DNA from: Apiotrichum sp. Y4204
Lineage: Eukaryota > Basidiomycota > Tremellomycetes > Trichosporonales > Trichosporonaceae
Length of the DNA stretch: 64,000 nt
Assembly (NCBI GenBank): GCA_025531455.1
Contig: JAMYHL010000005.1
Location: 186,001-250,000, forward strand
Direction: 5' to 3'
Shown here: piece after piece, positions 45,761 through 56,071 of the stretch
How positions within the stretch are numbered: the stretch's first letter is position 1
How the letters are laid out: each line of letters opens with the position of its first letter
Position numbers and translations under genes: made by a program
Notes under the pieces: model-generated
What the model was told of the DNA's origin: nothing
The model's input: only the letters and a program-made list of their open reading frames with translations
The model's database searches: none

Positions 45761-46447
45761 ATGCCGACATACACACTCTATGGGTGCCCGAACACTGCGT
45801 CCACCGGCATCCGCTTTATTCTCGAGGAGCTTGCCCCCTCGGGGGTGAGCTACGAGTTTGAGAACGTCTCGCTCCCGGACGGCGAGCAGAAGCAGCCGGC
45901 ATACAAGGCCGTCAACGCCAAGGGCCGGGTGCCTGCGCTGGTCATCGACGGGCATCCGGTCAGCGAAGCCGGCGCAATCGCGATTTTGCTTGCGGAGCGG
46001 CACGCGAGCCCCATCTCGGGGCCGCAGGTTGGATCGCCCGAGCGCGCGCGGTTCCTTGAGACCCACACTTTTGTCGTCAACAGCCTGCTCCCCGCCCTCC
46101 GTGACTGGTTCTACGCCGACAAGGACCAGGACAACAAGGAGTACGCACACGGTATTCGCCTCTTGACGCTCAACCGCCTCAAGAACATCTATGCCATCCT
46201 CGACGCCCAGCTCGCAGAGAGCAAATGCCTCGTTGGCGATGAGCCCTCCGTCACCGACCTCCTTGCCGCCGCGACGCTCTCCTGGGACGGATCGATCGAC
46301 GCCATCGCCGCAAAGTACCCGAACCTCCGTCGCTGGCGGGACGAGATGCGGGCGCGCCCGGCGTGGAAGGCAGTCGCGGACAAGGAGGGCATCGATGTGA
46401 ACGACCTCGGGGTCAAGCCCTGGGCGGCGCCGTACCTTCACGATTGA
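45761..46447 (+). CDS. Glutathione S-transferase
   Basis: Predicted 228-residue intronless soluble GST. The N-terminal thioredoxin-like domain begins MPTYTLYGCPNTASTGIRF and has the conserved cis-proline loop GRVPALVIDG followed by the glutathione-binding turn SEAGAIAILL. The all-alpha C-terminal domain includes GDEPSVTDLLAAA (the N-capping box) and ends WRDEMRARPAWKAVADKEG. Sequence style is closer to bacterial and theta/beta-like classes than to Ure2. The substrate is unknown; detoxification by glutathione conjugation is the family role. The start at 45761 gives the standard length; the open frame continues upstream but encodes a low-complexity stretch. It is one of only two genes in the window without an intron or with a single long exon. 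Confidence 0.9.
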   Translation: MPTYTLYGCPNTASTGIRFILEELAPSGVSYEFENVSLPDGEQKQPAYKAVNAKGRVPALVIDGHPVSEAGAIAILLAERHASPISGPQVGSPERARFLETHTFVVNSLLPALRDWFYADKDQDNKEYAHGIRLLTLNRLKNIYAILDAQLAESKCLVGDEPSVTDLLAAATLSWDGSIDAIAAKYPNLRRWRDEMRARPAWKAVADKEGIDVNDLGVKPWAAPYLHD

Positions 46448-46705
46448 CAGCCGGATGCAGTCCGTGTGTGAGCCCGGATGTGTGACTGCGCGAGAGTGGG
46501 TGGGAACGGACACGCGCTTGAGACTGTGTGAGAATGAGCGTGCGAGAGCGAGCAAAAATGAGGATGTCGATATGGTTAGTAACAACATGCATGTGTGACA
46601 ACAGTGCACCGACCCAGCAGACAGTGACCACGACGTGCCCGGGCACTCAACTTGCCCTAGATCTCTATGAATCCTGCATGATTGATGATGCTATAAATGT
46701 CTATC

Positions 46706-49594
46706 CTAAGCGCGGCCATAAGATCCGGTCCAGAACGCAGGCGGTAGCTCGCCCACAAAGTCGGCATACGGACGCTCGACGAGCGCGAGCTCGCCCTCGC
46801 CAAGCCAGTCCGCAGCCACGACGCTGCGGAAGCGGTCCGTGACAATCTTGACAAACTCGGGGTCGTTGGTGCTCGACGGCTGAAGCACGCTGCGCGCGAG
46901 AGAAGCAGTCGGCGAGCCGGGCACGTCCGAAGATGCGAGCGAGGGCGACGCGCTGGATGCCGCCTCGACCAGCTGTTCGCGCGCCTCGCGTGCGCGTTTC
47001 CGCCGCAGGCTGCGCGAGTTCAGTGGCTCGGGACCAGGGCTTGAGGTGACGGAGGCGGTGGACGCGCGGCGGCCGCCGGCGCCACGCGTGACGAGGTCGA
47101 GATCCACGCGGGCGGTCGCCAGCCAGTCGTGCGCGAAGAGCACAAGCTTGGCGCTCCGAGGCGAGGCGCGGGACGGCTCGAATGCCGCGCCCTCTACCGA
47201 TGCGTGGAGGCCGCGTAGAGTGTTGTTCAGCGTCGCGATCTGCACGGTCGGAGGGATGAGACGGCGCGCGTCAAGGTGGTAGAACTGGAGGCTGTTCGTC
47301 GGGTTCACAATCATAAGGAGCGGGTGCATCGGAGTGAAGGTCAGCGCGACGGGTGCGGCAGGGAGCGTGGGGAGAAGCGCGTGGAGCTGGAGGGTGTCGA
47401 GGTTAAAGACTGTGACCTTTCCGCCGAGATCAGACGTTGCCAGCCACTGGCCGTCGTCGCTTGCCGCAAGGACGTTGATCCATGGGGCAGGGCCAGCCTC
47501 TGGCGCATCGTCCGAGTCCGAGTCAGAATCACTCTCCATTTCGACGTCGCCGTCCTGTCCTTTTCCACGGTGCTTGCCCTTTCCGGCGATGGAGCGGCCA
47601 CCCACGAGACTGTGCTGCGGGGCGAAGCAGCGAACGACCGAAATATCGTCCTCCATCACTGGGAGCTCGATGACAACAACATTGGCCGAGGCCGCGAGGG
47701 ACATAACCAGGCGACCAGAGTCCGGGGTGAAAAGGAGCGACGAGGCGCCGCACCCGCGCTGCGCGAGGCCCAGGTGCGCAAGCTCCGGCGACCCAGCAAG
47801 ATCCGCCACAAAGCCGCGGATGCGCGTCGGGCGCATCGACGACGGACCAGACTCGTTCAAACGGAATAGCTTGGTCTCGTACAGGTCCGACACGGCGAGC
47901 CACTGGCCGTCCTGGCTAACCGCCGAGGAGATGAGGTGCGTACGCAGCTGAAGGTCCATCTCGAGGACCTTTGTCCAGCCGTCCTCGTCCTCAGCCACGC
48001 GCCACACGCCGATTGACCGGTCTTTCCGCCCGACAATGAGACGGCCACCACGAGACACAGACACGCGGCCCTGGCCGCGCATGCCACCCAGCATAGGAAG
48101 CTTGCGGCTGTATGCCTCCTCGAAGACGACGCGCGAGTTCTTCTTGTCCTTCCCCAGCGGGTTACGGAGCTTTTCTGCGAGCAGTTCGGGGGCCGCCGCG
48201 GGTGTGAGTACCGGCGACATGTCCAGGCCGCCCGACGCGAGAATTGGCGCCAGGCCGGGGTTGAATGGCTGCGGGGCCAGTGGCGACGACGAAGATACCG
48301 GGACATATGTAGGGAAGATTGAGAGCGCCCTCACGTCGTGCGTATGCAACCGCTTTGTGGCTGTCAGTGCCCACTGCGTCGATCCGTTCACCTGCTCCAC
48401 CGCAGTGAACTGACACACACGCTGGTCCGGACCAGAGGTGAACACTGTGCGTCCCCCGGGCCCGATAACCATACACATGCCGTCCGCCTTGTGTGAGCGG
48501 AACGTTTGCCGCTGCGCCATCGATGCCGGGTCCCAGAACGTAACGCTTCCAAGCGAGTCGGATGTGACAATCGTCCCGTCACTGATGTCAGCTGAGATGA
48601 ATCACCTAAAACAGCTGACTCACGGCAGCACGCCGACTCCCCACACAATTGTGCCCTTGTGTCCACCCTTCTTCCCCTTCGCGACCTTCTCGACAACAGC
48701 GCGCGCCTTAATGGTGACGCGCCCCGCCACTGTACCCGCCGCCGACGGAGGCGGTAGCTCCCACCGGCGGAACGACGAGTCCGAGTTACCGGTGATGATA
48801 TACGAGTCGCGCCAAACCCACTCTCCAGCCTCGTCCTGTGTGAGCTTTGGGAGACCCCACGCGACGGACACTGTCCGCGTGCGAGACGGAAGACCATCAG
48901 AGCGAAGGAGCTGTGCCGGCGGTCCCTCGAGCGGCGCGACGCCTGGCCCGAACGGCGTAGGGATGGACACGAAGTGAAGATGGGGAGAGTTGGTCGTCAG
49001 GCAGAGCAGCTGGTGGGTCGGCGAGACGCTCATCGACCACAGGGGAGGGGAAGGGATCGGGTAAGTTTGCTACTTGTCAGAATGGCTTAATCTCGCTAGC
49101 TCACCAAAATGCGCCCGGTCTCGAGGCAGCGTTCCGTGAGCTCGGTGCTCTCGGCTCCGGCGGTAAAAAGGCGCAGGTCGGGGATGCGGGGGACGGCATA
49201 CGGCTTGGCAGCGAGCGCCTCGGGGTCACGAATAACAAGTGTCATGACCGAGATGTTCGGGTGTGTGAGCGTCGGCGGGAGAGTCTGCTGTCAGCTCTTC
49301 GTCGCTGTGCGAGCTTACCTTGTCCAGCACCCAGTTGCCTGTGCCGCCCTGCTCGGCAGGCGCGTACTGCCATATCTCGACTTCTCCATTATCCCTCGCG
49401 ACTACAAGCGCGCCAAGCTCGGGAGATTCATTTCCGCTCGAGCTCTTCGCCTTGCCCTTGAGGGTTGCCGGGTCGCGTGCGGGCGGGAGAGGCAGTGGCG
49501 CGAACGCGAGTGCGGCGATCGGCGACGGCGTGTGGTCGAAGAACCGGATGCGGTGCAACGGCACCGCCGGAGCCAGCGGGGCGGGAACGGGCAT
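46706..49594 (-). CDS. UTP4: U3 snoRNP protein UTP4 (cirhin)
   Basis: Predicted 925-residue WD40 protein of the t-UTP/UtpA complex, needed for rDNA transcription and early 18S rRNA processing in the nucleolus. Exons: 49319-49594, 49105-49284, 48624-49069 and 46706-48581, with introns of 34, 35 and 42 nt. It begins with LHRIRFFDHTPSPIAALAF, the family's first blade, and shows successive propeller strands (ALVVARDNGEVEIWQY, IVTSDSLGSVTFWD, RTVFTSGPDQRVCQF, LIVGRKDRSIGVWRV, LAVSDLYETKLFRL, LATSDLGGKVTVFNL). An acidic Ser/Asp loop and a Lys/Arg-rich loop interrupt the second propeller. The end, GEGELALVERPYADFVGELPPAF, is the UTP4 C-terminal signature. Start is the first ATG of the frame. It is divergent from TFB4 over 364 bp. 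Confidence 0.93.
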
Positions 49595-49958
49595 CGTGCG
49601 CTCCTGTTCTCGTTGAGATGGTGAGTCTGGCTGTGAACTCTGAGTGGGAGTCTTCACGGAGGATGGCGATGGGCTCGATGGTGGTGCTTGATGCTTTGCT
49701 CGATGCAATCTTTAGAGACGGCTGGGCCGGTCTCCAAAATTCCAGTCTGAAATCAGGTGCACACTGTGATATATCTAAATCCGCAGGTGGAGGTCCCGAG
49801 TGAAAAAGGTGACGAAGCCGCACTATAATGACACGAATAAACTCCAGACGGGCCTCCACCGCCCCGCCATTGAGCTCGAGGACCAAAGTCACGAGAGACA
49901 ATGATCTGACAAGCATTGCCATCCACACACTCTCCATTCCATCACCTCCACCACATCA
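49595..49958. other. Intergenic: compact divergent promoter UTP4/TFB4
   Basis: Only 364 bp separate the two start codons, so the two genes probably share promoter elements. No specific site was recognised by eye. Confidence 0.4.
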
Positions 49959-51501
49959 ATGGCACCGCAGAGCGCGCCGAGCGCGCACACGCGCCCGTGG
50001 CAGACCAAGTCGCCGCCGTCGCTGCTCATCGCGATTGTGGACCTGCATCCGCTGAGCTGGTCGCTGCTGGCGAAGCTCGCGCCGAGCGAAAGCGACCGGA
50101 AGGAAGGGCGTGAGAGGGAGGGCGAACGGGAGCGGGAGGAAAGGGAGAAGGCGCCAATTGGGCCCATCTCGCTGCATGAATTTGCGACGATCCTCATGGT
50201 GTTCCTCAACGCGCACCTCGCCAGCAGGTGGGGGAACAAAGTGGTGGTGTACGGCGCGCTACCGGGGCGAGCGTGAGTGCTACGGTTTCGTTGAGTTAGC
50301 ACTAACGACAGAGTACTCCTGTATCCGCCTTCCGGGGAAGCTGGGCCGTCGCGCCCAAACCCCAACTTCTACCGGCCGTTTCAGTTGCTCGACTCGGAAT
50401 TTGAGACAAAGCTCAAGGAGGTCGTTGCTGCGGAAGAGGAGCGACTCATCGCAGCGGGGGGGAAGGGCTTGAATGGTGGGGATGGTGCACAAGGCGGCGC
50501 TGACGGCAGACCCACCTGCACTGGTTTCTTCATTAACCAAGGCGCTCTGCTGTAAGTTGAAGGTTTTGGTTTAACAGCGGCTTCCACCTTGCTGCCTTCA
50601 TAGCTCACACTAGACATCAACCGCCGGCGGCCCGCCGACCCCTCGGGCCTGAACGAGGCCGCGTCCGAGGGCTTGCGCTCCTCGAACCCCGAGACGCCCG
50701 AATCCCGCATCCTGATTCTGAACGCGACCCCCGGCGGTGCGGAGGACGCCGCGGCGTCCAGTACCCGCGCCGCCAAGGCATCCGGCGGGAGCGGCGGGCA
50801 GAAGGGCTATGTGGGGCTCATGAACTGCGTCTTTGCCGCCCAGAAAGCTGTCAGTTAGTAGATTGAGACTGGAACTGACAGGCAGAAAATCCCGATTGAT
50901 GTCCTTACCCTCCCGCCAGAGAGCACACGCACTTCGCCACCCATCTTCCTCCAGCAGGCGGCCCATCTCACAAAGGGCATCTACTGGCGCTGGAACGGCC
51001 GCGGCGGGCTGCTGCAGTATCTTCATGTGAGCTGTCCCCTCTCTCTGAAAGCTGATAACAGTCTATCTACCTCCCCCCGCCATCGCTGCGCATGCAGCCG
51101 TTTACACTTCCGCCGCAGGACGCGGTCGACTTCCGCGCAGTGTGCTTTTGTCACCACAACGTCGTTGATGTCGGATTCGTGTGCAGCGTGTGCCTGAGTA
51201 GTAGGTACTCGAAAGCGACCCTCCTAACTTGCCAGTCTTCTGCGAAGCCAAGCCCGTGTGCCAGATGTGCAAGTGAGTGCTAGTCCGCACCTCCTCAGCA
51301 CTTCGCTAACACCTTAGGACAAAGTTCCCGATCAAATCGCTCGCGACGCTCAAGCAGCTCGCCGCGAACGTCGAGCCCATCCCCGTGCCCGTGACGGTGC
51401 CCCCGCCGATGCGCAAATCGGTCTCGTCGATGGGTGCAGCCGCGAATGGTGCGCGACCGCCGGGGAACGGTGCTGCGGCGGAGGTTATTGTCATAGACTA
51501 G
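49959..51501 (+). CDS. TFB4: TFIIH subunit TFB4 (p34)
   Basis: Predicted 417-residue subunit of transcription/repair factor TFIIH. Exons: 49959-50272, 50312-50475, 50510-50551, 50614-50849, 50886-51026, 51062-51197, 51236-51272 and 51318-51501. The vWA-like domain starts SLLIAIVDLHPLSW and includes VVVYGALPGRAVLLYPP, LTKALCYINR, RILILNATPG, GYVGLMNCVFAAQK and the IPIDVLTL strand, then AAHLTKGIYWRW. The C-terminal zinc finger reads [30 protein letters not shown]. A 34-nt intron (50476-50509, CTGAC branch site) is required to join frames: left unspliced, the LVSSLTKALC segment is out of frame. The N-terminal domain has a charged Glu/Arg insertion. It is divergent from UTP4. Identity is secure. 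Confidence 0.92.
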
Positions 51502-52359
51502 TGTTGTTGTCGTGTATCTATACATATGGATTGAGTTGGGGTAATGGGAGGAAACGGTCCGGCCTGTGTTGGAGCGTCAATTAGCAGCTGCAGGATACTG
51601 AAGAGGACTTGAAGAACACAATAGCGCAGAGACTAGTCCTTACAAACACAAGCATGTAGTGTATGTAATACACGTGCAAGCAACTACAAGTTGCAAGTTG
51701 AGCTGCGTAAACTGTTCCTCGGTCTTCCACATGAATGCACGCACAATCGTCGCGACAAACCAACAACCGGCGGCCGCGTCGAGATGGGGCATGGGGTATG
51801 ACGCACGACACGTGCGGGCCGCGGCGTAAACGCGTAAACGTGCCCGCCGGCTGGCCGGCTGCCGCACCAGCGACGAGGTACGCAAGCCCCTCGGCCACGA
51901 CAGAATCCAGAAAAAAGTTGTCGTTTCTCGTGACGTATGGGAAAAAGCACTGCTGCCAGCTGCCGGGGTATATATCCTCGCCACTGCATCACCCCCACGC
52001 GTCATCACTCCTCACCTCGCATCTCTGCTCCGCGCTCCGCTCGCGATCCCGTTCGCTGTCTAGTATCTCATTCGTCGCCTCCACCTTGCTGGCCAATCGC
52101 GGGTCCTGGGTTGTTTTCGAGTTTGACTTTCAACTGTGACTTTCGACTGTCGCTGTTCTTCTACTACAGCCTGCGCTTGACGACGCTCTTTTCTCGTCTT
52201 GCTTTCATCCAGCTTCTAATCTTCGAACCCCCTCATCGCTCCGCCGACCATCACCCGCATCTCCGTCTTCTCAATTTCGGACCTATCCCCTGCTTCAACC
52301 TCCCACCTTCCACTTCACTCCGCCTTGTCACCATCCCGCGACTTGTCCCATCTCCCACC
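51502..52359. other. Intergenic: TFB4 to DUF1279 gene
   Basis: Spacer between tandem genes; the last 400 bp are pyrimidine-rich and open in frame with the next gene, but look like leader rather than coding sequence. Nothing else recognised. Confidence 0.35.
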
Positions 52360-53159
52360 ATGTCCGCCCTCCGCTTCGCACGGCCAGTGCTTCGCGCCGC
52401 GCGCCCCGGAATGCGGCCCATGTCCATAGCCCGCGCCCCCCTCCTGATTCCCGCACTCCGCGCCGCGCCCCCACGCGCATTTTCCACCGCCGTCGGCCTC
52501 CGCGCTACCCTCCGCCCTCTCCCGCGCACCCTTGGGCGGCGCTTCAACTCATCCTCCTCTAGTGCGGCAGAAAAGCCGAAATCCGCATATGAGCGCTTCA
52601 AGGATCTGACAAAGACGTACGGATCCTACGCTATCATCATGTATCTCGCACTCTCGGCCGTCGACTTTACGCTGAGCTTTATGGTCGTGCACGCCGTCGG
52701 CGCGGAGCACATTGAACCCGGCGTGAAGAAGGTTGTGCACTGGTACCGCGTACTGCGGCACGGGGAGGCGGGCGCCGCCGCGCTCGATGCAGCGGACAAG
52801 GCGCAGAAGATTGCCGACGCCGCGGAGGAGGCGGCAGACAAGGTCCTCGGCCGCCAGCAGAGCTGGTGGGAGAACAAGGCGCTCTGGGCGGAAATCACGC
52901 TCGCGTACGCGATCCACAAGGTCGGCCTCCTTCCCGTGCGTGCGGGCCTCACCGTCGCGTGGACGCCCAAGGTGGTCAACTTCCTCCGCCGTAGGGGATG
53001 GATTGGCGCCGTGAGTAGATGATGAGCTGAGGTGCTGTCCGCGGGATAAGAGACTGACGACAGTCTGGCGCAAAACGCGCGGCGCAGCATGGCGCGGATA
53101 AGGTGCGGAATGCGAGCCAGCGGGCCGTCGATGCCGCCAAGGACGCCGTTAACAAGTAA
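52360..53159 (+). CDS. Mitochondrial DUF1279 (FAM210-like) protein
   Basis: Predicted 248-residue protein from exons 52360-53010 and 53064-53159. The first 60 residues are Arg/Ala/Pro-rich without acidic residues, a typical mitochondrial presequence (MSALRFARPVLRAARPG). The DUF1279 domain follows: YERFKDLTKTYGSYAIIMYLALSAVDFTLSF with one clear membrane helix (about 88-110), then a second conserved block, ALWAEITLAYAIHKVGLLPVRAGLTVAWTPKVVNFLRRRGW. An Ala-rich amphipathic linker sits between them and a Lys/Ala-rich helix ends the protein. Relatives include yeast Nat2/YNR040W and animal FAM210A/B, inner-membrane proteins whose biochemical role is poorly defined. Family call is firm, function unknown. 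Confidence 0.88.
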
Positions 53160-53542
53160 ACATTGCACCATGGTGTATTGCAATGTACCGGGTTCACTGT
53201 CGGACTCGTTGGGACACATTCATGCCGCCATGCGTCCTTCTCCGCCGGCATAACCTCCCCTAATTTCACCTCTCTCCTCACTCGCATATACGCTACGTCG
53301 CATTGGGTATAAACTCCCGCCTCCGTACATCCTAAACTAGATAGACGACAATACAACGCGTGCATGCCCGCTCCGTTCCGCTGCACGCACCGTGGCCGTC
53401 CTGTAAGATATGAGAAATGTCGCGCGGTGTGCGTGTTACCGCCCGCAATGTCACTTCAGACACTTTAACTCCGCTGTCTAATGATCAGAAGTGATCGAGG
53501 ATTCGACGTGGTGCCGTTCGGCTTCAGGTCAAGCCCAAGCTA
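53160..53542. other. Intergenic: convergent 3' regions of DUF1279 gene and RAC1
   Basis: Expected terminators of both genes; no other feature seen. Confidence 0.35.
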
Positions 53543-54918
53543 TTAGAGCAGCACGCAGTTGTTCTTTTTTCGATTCCTCTGCTGCTGCGTCTGTCGCTGG
53601 TCTTGGGGGGCCAGCACGGCGCGGATTGCCTCGTCAAACACGTTCTTGAGGCCCTTTTGCCTGAGGTGTTAGGTTGATTCAGGTTCACGCAACTCACGTC
53701 TTTGAGCTTGCCTCAACGTATTTCACCGCGCCGACCTCTTTTGCCAGCTGCATGCCCATGGAGAAGCTTATGGGCAGGAACCGGCGCTCGCGCAGCCGCT
53801 GGATCGTCACTGGGTCATCGCGCAGGTCGAGCTTGGTGCCCACAAGGATAATCGGCACGCCTGGCGCGTGGTGCCGGATCTCTGGGATCCACTGGATGTC
53901 AGTGAGGTTCTGGAGCCGCTGGGTGGGCACAGCTACGTGCTCCCCGAAGGCCATAGCTGCTGCTGAGAACGCCAAAACGCGCCGCGCGGCACGCGCTCAC
54001 CTTCTGTGATGGGTCAGCTTGCTCAGTCAGAATTAACCCACTGTCTTGATGTTCTCAAAACTCGGCGGGCTGATGACGGAAAAGCACACGAGGAAGACAT
54101 CCGTTTGGGGGTAGGAGAGTGGTCGGAGGCGGCTGCGCGCGTCAGAATCATCTTCACAGCATTCTATGTGTTCTGTGGGCCACCCCAGATTGCAGGAGGC
54201 AATGACCTGAACAGGGCAGCAGGATACGCGGGCCGGAGGGTCCGAGCGCGTAATGTGCCCAGCTATAAAGTAGAATGCTCACTCGTAATCTTCCTGCAGG
54301 CGTCAGCATCAGTGCGCAACGCCCCAACAACCGATTTTCATCAACCCACCTGTCCTGCCGTGTCCCAGAGTCCGAGCGAAATCGGCCGTCCGTCCACGAG
54401 CACTGACGCCGAGTAGTTGTCAAATACCTGAGTGTCAGATATGTTAAATGCACGATGCAGTGCAGTCGCAACCGGAACGCATGTGATTCCAGACAGGGCA
54501 GACGGCAGCCATGCAGGGCATGTGCAACACGGTGGCGGTGATGACATACGGTCGGTACATATCTGGGGGTATCAGTACATTCCATCCACGGCGGCGCGTT
54601 CCGCGCGCCCCGGTTTCTGGCGCAACGCGGCGCGACTGCGCGACAACGCATGCCACTCACTCTCCGGGGAACGCGTTGGTGGTGTACGAGATGAGGAGGC
54701 AGGTCTGGGGTCAGCAGTGTCCCTGTAAGGCCAGCGCCGACGGAAGCTGGAACCACGAGCTATGGCCCTACGGCCCACAAGCCACAGCCACCAGCCTCGG
54801 AGCATCGTCACAGCCCATGTGCGCACCTTGCCAACGGCACCGTCGCCGACCACGACACCTGGAGTCAGCGCTGCCGCGGCGGAGACGCACATTTCAAGGA
54901 CTGGATGTTGGTATTCAT
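53543..54918 (-). CDS. RAC1: Rho-family GTPase RAC1
   Basis: Predicted 203-residue small GTPase controlling polarised growth and morphogenesis at the plasma membrane. Ten exons: 54891-54918, 54827-54858, 54661-54704, 54550-54562, 54350-54427, 54283-54293, 54042-54132, 54001-54003, 53698-53891 and 53543-53660. Motifs: P-loop GDGAVGKT, switch I YVPTVFDNYS, switch [23 protein letters not shown], Rho insert and [10 protein letters not shown], and EASSKTQKG. The C-terminus has a polybasic RNRKK and the prenylation box CVLL (Leu-ending, so geranylgeranyl expected). Rac rather than Cdc42/Rho is indicated by [18 protein letters not shown] and the tail. Three exons are 3, 11 and 13 nt long; each supplies conserved residues between canonical splice sites. 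Coding capacity is intact, so it is not a pseudogene. A 3.6-kb upstream region separates it from the next gene. Confidence 0.93.
54001..54003 (-). other. 3-nt micro-exon (AAG, Lys) of RAC1
   Basis: The single codon AAG supplies the Lys of the KTKW motif, conserved in Rac, Cdc42 and Rho proteins. It lies between ...CATCACAG and GTGAGC. The upstream intron (54004-54041) begins GTGGGT and has CTGAC 10 nt from its acceptor; the downstream intron (53892-54000) begins GTGAGC and also has CTGAC before CATCCAG. Splicing across it would delete the Lys but keep the frame. Confidence 0.7.
54283..54293 (-). other. 11-nt micro-exon of RAC1
   Basis: Encodes E-D-Y plus two bases of the Asp codon directly after the WDTAGQ switch II motif. 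Flanked by CTGCAG and GTGAGC. Omission would break both the motif and the frame. Confidence 0.85.
54550..54562 (-). other. 13-nt micro-exon of RAC1
   Basis: Completes the Glu codon and encodes Y-V-P-T of switch I. Flanked by CCCCCAG and GTATGT; omission would destroy the effector loop and frame. Confidence 0.85.
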
Positions 54919-55124
54919 TGTGATATGGTGGAGAGTAAAAGGTTGGTCGGCCGGTGGCCTCGGAGGGAAGGCGGAGTGTGATTCAAACGTGGACGGGTGC
55001 TAGCTGTCGCGAGGAAGACAGAAGCAGCGCGCGGGTAGATCAAATTAACGCGTCGGAGGAATGGATGGTCGCGACTGTTTGGGTGTTGACGGATATTAGT
55101 GCTCGTCGCCGCTGATTATGATGC

Positions 55125-55183
55125 TTGTTGTTGTTGTTGCTTGTTGTTGTTGTTGGCTGTTGTTGTTGTTGTTGTTGTTGTTG
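55125..55183 (-). repeat. (CAA)n trinucleotide repeat upstream of RAC1
   Basis: Reads (TTG)5, (TTG)5 and about nine TTG units with single-base interruptions on the plus strand, that is CAA repeats in the sense of RAC1, 207-265 bp upstream of its ATG. If transcribed, this would form an unstructured leader segment. Confidence 0.85.
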
Positions 55184-56036
55184 AGAAAGTGGACCTGGTT
55201 GCTGATGAGCAGAGCGGGAGCGGGCTATGTTGGTAACTGACGAGTGGCGGCGGTGTCAGCTTTACAGCTTCTGCTATAATACAGCGGTTGGGTTGACCAG
55301 CGCTACAGCAGGTCCCGCGGCAACAAGCACAAGCAATGGAGCAATGTGCTGCTGCTCGCGCTACTTGGTGCGGCAAGCAAGGGGGGACCCAGGGCTGGGA
55401 CGGGGCAGAGAGGGGCAGCCGCGGCGAGGTTGGAAGGCGTGCCGAGAGAACACGAAGAAAGGGACCTAGGTATCTGTGGGCCGTGGGGAGCGAGTACGAC
55501 GAGTACGAGTACGAGAACACTCCCAGGCAACAGCCAGTAGTGCAACGCTGTAAACAGGGGAGAAGAAAAAAAGGGGAAAAGGGAAAAGGCGGGAAGTCGA
55601 AACAGATCAAAAAAGAAAGAAAGGCATAAAAGAGACGAGACAGCGATGCAACAAGTTGCGAGTAGGGTGGCCGTAGTGGATGTTGAGATATCTGTGCGGT
55701 GTTCATCATCTGCGCACCTCTCCCTCCTCCCTCGGTCCCTTTATGGCCGTGCAGAAGCTCCAGAAGGCCAGAAGCTTTCTCCGAAAGGCAAGTGGTGCAC
55801 AAGCGCACAAACACGGCGCAAAACAAGCGCGCCGCGCCCCTGCCGCGCTGCCGCCTTTGCCTTTGCGCTGTGAGGAGGGCTGACTGAGGCTGATTGAAGA
55901 GGCTCAAGCCTCGCCGTGCACCTCAGTATGTAATGTCGGGGGCGCTGCAGGCGGAGAGCCAGAGGGAAAGTAGTAATGGCTACACCAGGCACACAAATTG
56001 GCAAAACCGCGGCGCGGCGCAGGTTTAGAATTTTCT

Positions 56037-56071
56037 AATTCCCGTTTTCTGTCGTTTTCTAAACGGGAATT
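56037..56071. repeat. 11-bp perfect inverted repeat
   Basis: AATTCCCGTTT at 56037-56047 and AAACGGGAATT at 56061-56071, separated by 13 bp, in an A/T-rich pocket of an otherwise GC-rich region. It could be a dimeric transcription-factor site or a hairpin. Confidence 0.75.

Noticed and set aside
45335..46609. 424-codon frame antisense to the GST gene
   Set aside because: Covers the intronless GST and its leader microsatellite; no domain visible.
50455..50462. Seven-G run in TFB4 considered as the cause of a frameshift
   Set aside because: Neither adding nor removing one G gives an open frame to the conserved part; the 34-nt intron at 50476-50509 explains it fully.
53543..54918. RAC1 locus as a degenerate pseudogene, because of its fragmented frame
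   Set aside because: All GTPase motifs, phases and the CVLL end are recovered with canonical splice sites; no stop or frameshift remains.
55116..55907. 263-codon minus-strand frame upstream of RAC1
   Set aside because: Low-complexity, begins and ends in repeats, no family resemblance; more likely RAC1 leader or promoter.
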